This document shows positions 57,436-64,000 of a DNA stretch of 64,000 nucleotides, piece by piece. Every line of letters begins with the position of its first letter. Positions within the stretch are counted from its first letter, which is position 1. The notes beneath the pieces are model-generated. The model saw only the letters and a list, made by a program, of their open reading frames with translations. It ran no database searches and was not told the origin of the DNA. The stretch is taken from positions 19,412,001-19,476,000 of the forward strand of contig CM065399.1 of NCBI GenBank assembly GCA_033060915.1, given 5' to 3'. Source of the stretch: Euryodendron excelsum. Taxonomy: Eukaryota > Streptophyta > Magnoliopsida > Ericales > Pentaphylacaceae. Made by a program: the position numbers and the translations under genes.

Positions 57436-58347
57436 ATCCCTTCAATTTTCTGGAGGAAAAGGACGATTTCTTTAGAGTTTTTACTACTTTTTAGTTTAGA
57501 TTCATAGGAGTAACTAGGTTTTTTCATTATTCTTGTAAATACTTTCATTAAATTCAAGTTTTATTGTTTTAATTCAAGATTTTGTTCAAGAATCCATAGT
57601 TTTTGTAATTAGTTCAAGATTTATAGTTCGTTTATAGTTTTTAATACATAGTTAATCGTTTTACATGGCCATGAGCGGTTAACTTTCTTAACTCAGAATC
57701 GATTGTGAAGATTGATTGGGGATCGAGGATGAACAATGGAGGTAAGGTTGAATTGATTGCTATATCTTCTTGATTCTTCTTCTTCTCCTTCTTCTTCTTT
57801 GTTCTAGATACTTTCGAAAACCTGGGCGTCCTATTATGATCGGTAACGCTTAGGCGTGAATACCACACTCAGTATATACGCTACCTTGTAACGTTTATGC
57901 ATGAGTTGGATTCAGTATATGCCCTGCACAAATCGATGATGCATGTCCTTGATTATAACAACTCGATTTATTCTAGAAGTTGAAGATTGAAAGAACTATT
58001 GGTTTTAAAGCTAAATCTTCTGAATTCGAGACTTGCGACGTAGTCAAAGGATTTGAGTTATTAAATTATCTCCTTTGGGATTCCAAGAGACGCAATTGGT
58101 TGGAACGATTGATTCCGAGACTTTTTATTTCTTAATTTAAATTAGATAACAAATCTTTTCTCAACTTAAAATCATATTTTTGTTTATTGGAGTGTTTTTC
58201 TTAAGATTTTTGATCCACGATAAGTTTTCCTATTTACGTAAACCATCTTCCTTGTGGGATCGACCTCGTACTTATGAGAAATTATTACTACATCGTGGCC
58301 GTGCACTTGCAGTTAAGTATCACCCTTTTTGGGAGCGATCAAGTTTT

Positions 58348-58365
58348 TGGCGCCGTTGCCGGGGA
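58348..58365 (+). other. Primer binding site, tRNA-Asp type
   Basis: TGGCGCCGTTGCCGGGGA, the complement of the 3' end of plant tRNA-Asp(GTC) with CCA. This is the known primer site of Athila-lineage elements. It lies six bases after the LTR end GATCA. Confidence 0.85.
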
Positions 58366-58607
58366 AGCTGCATTCTACGTTAGTGGACGAGTCTTGGAGA
58401 TTCTATTTTGGAGGAAACACTTCACCATTATTCTACAAACATGAGGGAACTCAATAGCTCATTTGGGTAACTTCGTTTCATCTTTTATTTTGAGCACTTA
58501 TTTTTATTTTTCTTTTGGTTACATTAGGTTTGTGCATCTTTGTTGTGGGATTGGGAGGATAGATTATATTCATATACTTGTTGGTTGGTCTTACATACAT
58601 CTTAATC

Positions 58608-59615
58608 ATGGATTATCCTTGGAATTTTATTGCTACAAGTCCTGATTCATACACGGCACAACAACAAGACTATTATCTACCTCCAAACTATTCGGAGTGG
58701 AGCTCTCAAGCTTCACCATATGCTTCTTATGAACAATCACCACAACAACCATATTACAATGCACCACCTTCGTCTCCACCATATGCTTATGATTCATATC
58801 CACCTGTTACTTCTCCTTACACATTTCACGAGACATATCCTCCATTATCTTATCAACCTTTGGTAGAGAATCAAGAGCACATGCAGTCATCTTACATGCC
58901 ATATCCTATAGGTATGTCCTCAGGATTCGAGGATACTAATACAAAGGCACAAGTTGACACTCTTGCACAAATTCGTCGAGAATTAGATGAACTAACTCAA
59001 CGATTGGCCTTATTATCACACGAGCCAATAGATCGTGAGAAGGAAAAGTTTTCGGCTTAACCTCAAGATGATCCTCCATATGAGATGTTCACGAGTCCAT
59101 ACATGAGTTGTCATGACGAAGGTCTCTCCGTTATCACCCTTAAGACTAAGCATGAACAAGAGAACATCCACGTTCCCACGGTGTTTGATTCAAGGGAAAA
59201 CATTCTTAGGGTGGATGATGATGATGATGAGGTTAAAGGAGAGGTATTTATTTGTCTTAAAGTGTCTGAATTGAGGGAAGTGATACCTACAAAAGATGAG
59301 CAGGAGGAAGGAATCATGGAGAGTGAGGGAGAGGAACCTAAGAGAGAGGAGCCCGAGATTAAGGACTCCCAACAAGAAAAGGTGACCGCGGAAGGAGTAA
59401 TGGAAAGTGATCAACAAGAATTGAGCCTTAACATCCCTATCATGCAAGATGTTATTTTTGTTCTTTATCCTTTACAAATTTGCATGAGTGTTTTGTATGC
59501 TTTTCGGCTCAATAGTATTCGTACATACGCATATTTATTAATGTTGCATTCATTACTAATGGTAAATGGTAAGTGGCTCGATGCATTGAAACACCCTTGG
59601 TGTGGGGTTGGATAG
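58608..59615 (+). pseudogene. Pro/Tyr-rich ORF of Athila-like element with one in-frame stop
   Basis: One frame from ATG 58608 to TAG at 59615, interrupted only by TAA at 59058-59060 (CAA to TAA would explain it). The first 90 residues are rich in Tyr, Pro, Ser and Gln (YLPPNYSEWSSQASPYASYE, PPSSPPYAYDSYPPVTSPYT), followed by a helical heptad-like stretch (DTLAQIRRELDELTQRLALL), an acidic segment with a run of Asp encoded by (GAT)n, a Glu-rich segment, and a C-terminus ending GKWLDALKHPWCGVG. No gag zinc knuckle, protease or RT is seen. It may be the short ORF of a non-autonomous Athila-type element. Not recognised beyond that. Confidence 0.5.
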
Positions 59616-59649
59616 TCTTTTCTTGTGTATTTTGGTAGTATAGGAGTAG

Positions 59650-62600
59650 TGTCGCGCCCAGATTTTTCGCACTTGAGGAATACTCACACAAGCGGGAAAA
59701 ATGATGTACTCTCTCGTTAGAACTCACCCTCCTAGAAGAATGAGTGCGACTAAGTTTGAATTGAAAGATTGGTTTAAAAAAAGGGCTTTTAGAAAAAGAT
59801 TTTGGAGTCGCCACCTAACTTGATTAAGGTGAGTTAGGTCACCTAAAAACTAAGCATAATCCGAAAACTACACCTAGGGTTTTTAAAAAAAAAAAGGTTT
59901 TTGAAAATACCACCTCAAGAGAGGGTTTTTAAGAAAAACAGGTTGTTTGGCAACCTTTGGAAAACATTTAGCCCTTTTTTGAAAAATAACTCCGTTTTTG
60001 GTCTTTGAAAGCAGTGATATAGATTCGGAGGTTGGTTACGTGTAGGGAAGATGCACTAAGCTATCACCCTACCCCGCCCTTTCGGTACCTACATGTCAAA
60101 CTACCCTAGATTCACCTATGAAAGTCTTTGACTAACTATAGTTCAATACTACCCACTTTAGAAAAACAATGTTTGAAAAGAAACTAACATGATACATGAT
60201 ATGCAAGTGTAAGGAAAGAGAATTGAAAAATAGATTTGGAAAGAGATTGATTTGATTTGAAAATAGATTTAAAGAGATGGAATTGAAATTGGAAAGTTTG
60301 AAATTTGAAAGTAGAAATTTGAAAATAGAAATTTTGAAATTTGAAAATATGGAAACCGCACCCATGAGGGTGGAATTGAAAGTTTGAAAAGTATTGTGAC
60401 CGCACCTATGAAGGTTGCCTACGTATCCCTTTGGGGGAATCAGGTCAGTCGTAGTTCGGACCGGAGTCCGATTGAAAAGAGATTGATTTGAAGAGAAAGA
60501 TTGGATTGGAAGAAAGAGATTGAATTGAAAATTGGATTTGATTTGAGATTAGAAGAGGAGATTGGAAATTGAAATTGAGAAGATTGGACTTTGATTTCAA
60601 GAGATAGATTTTGGAAAGACTTGGTTTTGGAAAGATGGAGGTTTAGGAAACCTAGACTTAGGAAAGGTAGGAGACCTAGGAAAGGCTTGAGATTAAGAAA
60701 GATTAGATTTGAATGTTGGATTTGGAAGATTTGGAAGATTCGGAAACTTGGAATTCAGGAAAGATTTGGTTTAGGAAAGTTTCGAATTAGGAAAGTGTCA
60801 TTTTTGGAAAGTTTCGAAATTAGGAAAGTTTTCATTTTAGGGAAGTTCTGAAATTGGAAAGTTTCGAGTTTAGAAAGTTTTTGAAAAAGGAAAGGTTTTC
60901 AGATTAGGAAAGTTCCCAAATTAGGCGAGTTTTGAAAATCGGAAAGTTTTGTTTCAAGAAAGGTTTTGAAATAGGAAAGTGTTGATTTAGAAATGTTTTG
61001 AATTAAGAAAGTTTTAACTTAAGAAAGTCTTGAATTAAGAAAGTTTTGAGATAGGAAAGTTTCAACTTAGGAAAGTTTGAATTTGGAAAGGTTTGAAAAA
61101 GAAAAGTTTTCGATTTAGAAAATGTTTGAATTAAGAAAGTTTTGAGTTTAGAAAAGTCTTAGATTTGGAAAGACGTTGAAATTTTGGAAAGTTAGAATTT
61201 AGAAAGTTTGGAAGTTTAGAAAGATTTATCTTAAGAAAGTTTTGAATTTGGAAAGATTTGAAATTTAGAAAGTTTAAGATTTAGAAAGTCTTAGAGTTTT
61301 AGAAAATCTTGAGATTAGAAAAGGTTTAAGTTGAGGAAAAATTTGAAAACTTGAATTTGGAAAGTTAAGATTTGGGAAGGGGGTCGAATTAAGAAAGGGT
61401 TGAATTAGGAAAGATTTGAAAGTTGAGTTTTAAAACTTAGGAAAGATTTTTATGTTCAAGTTTTGAAAACTTAAGGTTTAGGAAAGTGGAAGTTTAGGAA
61501 GGATTTGAATTAAGAAAAAGTTGGATTAGGAAAGGATTGGATTTTGTTTTGAAAAGAGAAGGTGTGATTTTGTTTCCAAAAACAGAGGATAGGATCTAGT
61601 CTCCTAAACGGGAATATTTGATTTGGTTTCCTAAAGGGAAGATAGAATTTGGTAAGGATTAGGAAAGGGAGATTCTAGAAACCCTAGATTTGGAAAATTA
61701 TAGTTTCGACGTAGAAAATAGGTTTTGAAAATATGTATAGTTTTGATGTAGAAAACGAGAGGTTTTGGAAACCTAGGTTTAGGGCAAAGTTTGAAAATCA
61801 TGTTTTTGGAAAGAAAATTAGGGTTTCCTAATTGTGGGCTCTAAGGCTTGACTTGGGCTCTAAGAAAAGAGTTTTTGGAAAGTGCACTTTTGGAAACGAA
61901 GGTTTTCTAGAAGGGAATCCTAGGGAGGAGTTTTTGGAAAGAGATTTGAAGATAGAGTTTTTGGAAAAAGATTTTAAAGAGAAGGAATTTTTGGAAAACA
62001 TGTTTTTGGAAACGAAGGTTTTGGAAGGAAATCCTAGAGAGGAATTTCTATAAGGGAGTTTTCGGAAAGAGAGTTTTTTAGAAAGATTTTTGGAAGGAGG
62101 TTGTTGGAGAGAGTTTTTAGGAATGTGAATTTGGGAAGTGTTTTTAGAAAGTGAATTTTGAGGAAGGAGTTGAAAAAGAAAAAATTTGAAAAGAGCTTTT
62201 AGAAGACAATTTTGGAAAGAGGAGCTGTTGGAAAGCATGTTGAAAAAGAGATTTTTAGGAGGAGGGATTTGAAAAGAGAGTTTTTAGAAGGAATAAAAAC
62301 ATCTCACTTTCCTAAAGCGACTCTAACCATAAGAAGGTTAGAACCATTTTAAGAAAGTGGTTTTGAAAACAATAAGGTTTGAAAATATGGACCATAAATG
62401 CCACTTTTAATGTAACGCTTTCCTAAAGTGATCCTAGCCATGGAAAAGCTAGAATTACCCTAGGATTGTGGTTTTGAAAACAAGCTTTTGAAAAGAGGAT
62501 TTTGATGCAATTTTGAAAACAAGTCTGAAAACGATTTGAAAAATAACTTTGAAAACGGTTTTTGGAAGATGCAAGATTATGATATGCACAATGCAATTTT

Positions 62601-64000
62601 GGGGTCGTGAACATACAAGGCTAAGGCTTCACCACATAATCAAGGGGGCCGGACCCACATGGTCTCTGATTAGACTAGAAGAAAGCCCCCGACACGGTGA
62701 CTCTCCAACAGTCTAATCCTACACATAGACCGGGAGTCCTCTTGTTTCAAGCATGCAAAGAAAGGGGGGGAAAGAGATGGGGGATTAAAATAGAGAAAAC
62801 CCAAGTGGGTTAGGAGAGAGAAGAGAGAGGGGGGAGTACGAAAATTTAAATGGAGAGCCTACCTTGTATCTTGTTTATTTTACGCGCCGTGCTGTCTTCG
62901 GTCTTCGGTCTTTGGTCTTTGTCTTGATCTTCACCTTCAGTCTTCAAGAGTTGCCTTCAAGCTTTGGATTTCAGCTCCTCAAGTCTTCAAAGGATGGTTG
63001 AAGGCTAGTGTATGAGTGTATGGAGGTGTATAGGAGTGTATAGGAGACTAGGGTTTGTGTATGGTGGCTAGGGTTTGGAGAACCTAAGGAGGCTAGGGTT
63101 TAGGGAGTGCTCAAGCTCTGTATATCGAATCATAGGATTTTTAGGTTAAGTTTGCAGACCCCTTTCACGTTGAATGAGGCTCTATATTTATAGAGGTTGG
63201 ACAAACCTAGCGCCTGTTGCAGCGGCGCCAGGGCAAAATTGCTCTTGGCGCCACTATTAGTGGCGCCAGCCAATTAGGAAACTTTATAAGTTGGCAAGCA
63301 ATGTATCTTTGACTAGATTTGGGCGTCTGTACTAGTGACTACCATGCAATTTTTAGCCTGGCTTCACTAGGAGTGACTCTGAAAAGTCCAGGAATGATTT
63401 GAAGCAGCCGGGAATGACCCGGAAGGCCGGAAAGGAGCAGGAACACTTAAAATAGTGTCCTGGAGGTATTTGATTTGAAAAGTGAGGATAAGATGTGTCG
63501 AAAAGGTTGACCGGGCCCTTAGGGGCAAAACGGTTAATTAGACTGGGAAGCTGCCGGGGCGAACTCGGACTGTCCCGGAAGAACACTGGGGATCTAGAAA
63601 CATTATTTAGAATGTTCCCAGAGGTTGCCGGTTTGATTTCCCAAGCCGGCGTGGTCGGAAAAGGAGACCGGCCTACTAGGGGCAAAACGGTCATTTCGCA
63701 CCGGGTTGGCCGGAACTGACTCGGAATGATCCGGAAAGGTAAAGGAAGGTTGAGAATACTATAAAAAGTATTCTCGGGACATTACCGGTTTGATACCCAG
63801 AGCCAGTGTGGTTCCCGGGGCATTCGGATGCTTAGGGGCAAAATGGTCATCTTGATCGGAAAGTCTCGGAAAAGGTCCAATGACAGTTTGGTCATTTTTC
63901 ACCAAAGTGGGCAAACAGACACTGGTGTTGACCTGGGTTTTGAGTGTTTCCGCCACTCTAACGGCGGTCGTCGTGACACAGGGGTTTGTTGCCAATTCCC
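59650..64000 (-). repeat. Ogre-type LTR, minus orientation, running off the window
   Basis: Begins TGTCGCGCCCAGATTTTTCG, the complement of the LTR end CGAAAAATCTGGGCGCGACA, and continues through U5 landmarks, the conserved block (about 60415-60475), C-poor tract (about 60480-62560), AACCCTA leader (63050-63100), TATA (63185-63192), palindromes (63215-63270) and two about 155-bp repeats (63640-63850). It ends at the window edge before the minisatellite. Candidate left target-site bases are AGTAG (59645-59649). It interrupts the Athila-like element. It is closest to solo LTRs A-C. Confidence 0.85.
63185..63192 (-). promoter_or_regulatory. LTR TATA box (minus strand)
   Basis: TATTTATA on the plus strand, followed rightward by GCGCC repeats (AGCGCCTGTTGCAGCGGCGCCA region), the mirror image of the plus-strand promoter layout. 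Confidence 0.65.

Larger units (their letters stand above)
56672..58341 (+). repeat. Athila-like 5' LTR (about 1.67 kb)
   Basis: Starts TGATTAAGCT where the Ogre-type fragment is cut, and ends GCGATCA, six bases before a tRNA-Asp-type primer site. U3 holds an array of GTTCGAAC palindromes (57071-57369), a TATATAT box (57429-57435), and a U5 with the CTTGTGGGATCGACC block common to Athila LTRs. The TGAT start also matches the other Athila-like LTR at 21581. Confidence 0.7.

Overview
This window reads as nuclear DNA of a flowering plant, probably a eudicot with a large, repeat-rich genome. The evidence is several families of plant LTR retrotransposons, plant tRNA-type primer binding sites, AAACCCTA motifs, and plant-specific DUF247 and plant-mobile-domain-like coding remnants. 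I cannot name the species. Nearly all of the 64 kb is transposable-element sequence. The only near-complete host-type gene is a DUF247 gene at 44081-45361, and it carries one in-frame stop.

The dominant family is a Ty3/gypsy element of the Tat/Ogre type with very long LTRs (about 4.7-5.4 kb). The LTRs run from TGTAAGCACCCC to CGCGACA. Where an internal region survives, the LTR is followed by an 18-base site (TGGCGACTCCACTGGGGA) complementary to the 3' end of plant tRNA-Arg(ACG). Layout: 1-14444 is a minus-strand element with a rearranged 3' LTR end (106-1251), a decayed internal region (1252-9773) and a 5' LTR (9792-14444). Its interior holds a gag/protease relic on the minus strand and an antisense plant-mobile-domain-like extra gene on the plus strand. 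Solo LTRs lie at 14908-20290, 24627-29424 and 38200-43325; the last two have perfect 5-bp target-site duplications and the first an imperfect one. A 5' LTR plus leader plus the first codons of gag lies at 47957-54263 and is joined to an inverted LTR fragment (about 54271-56671). A further minus-strand LTR starts at 59650 and runs off the window.

Other elements fill the gaps. Athila-like sequence occupies 14445-14907 and 20291 to about 22897, split by a solo LTR. A Ty1/copia element (23994-35730, minus strand, TSD TTTGG) has decayed gag, protease, integrase, RT and RNase H and was itself invaded by a solo LTR. Two copia-type LTR remnants face each other at about 46270-47340 and 47430-47956. 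A second Athila-like LTR (56672-58341) has a tRNA-Asp-type primer site and a Pro/Tyr-rich gag-like ORF, and was interrupted by the last Ogre-type LTR. DUF247 coding fragments also occur at about 22885-23486 and, less surely, at 36708-36890, so the host locus may once have held a DUF247 cluster.

The most unusual signals are in the U3 parts of the LTRs. The Ogre-type LTRs carry minisatellites whose units are short inverted repeats with compensatory arm changes (GAGTG/CACTC, GAGTA/TACTC, GAGTAG/CTACTC; CGTCTC/GAGACG versus CGTCTT/AAGACG). Next come paired TGGCGCCACT/AGTGGCGCCA palindromes, a TATAAATA box and three AAACCCTAG motifs. The unrelated LTR families here carry different palindrome clusters in the same place upstream of their TATA boxes (GATCGATC, GTTCGAAC, TCTCGCGAGA).
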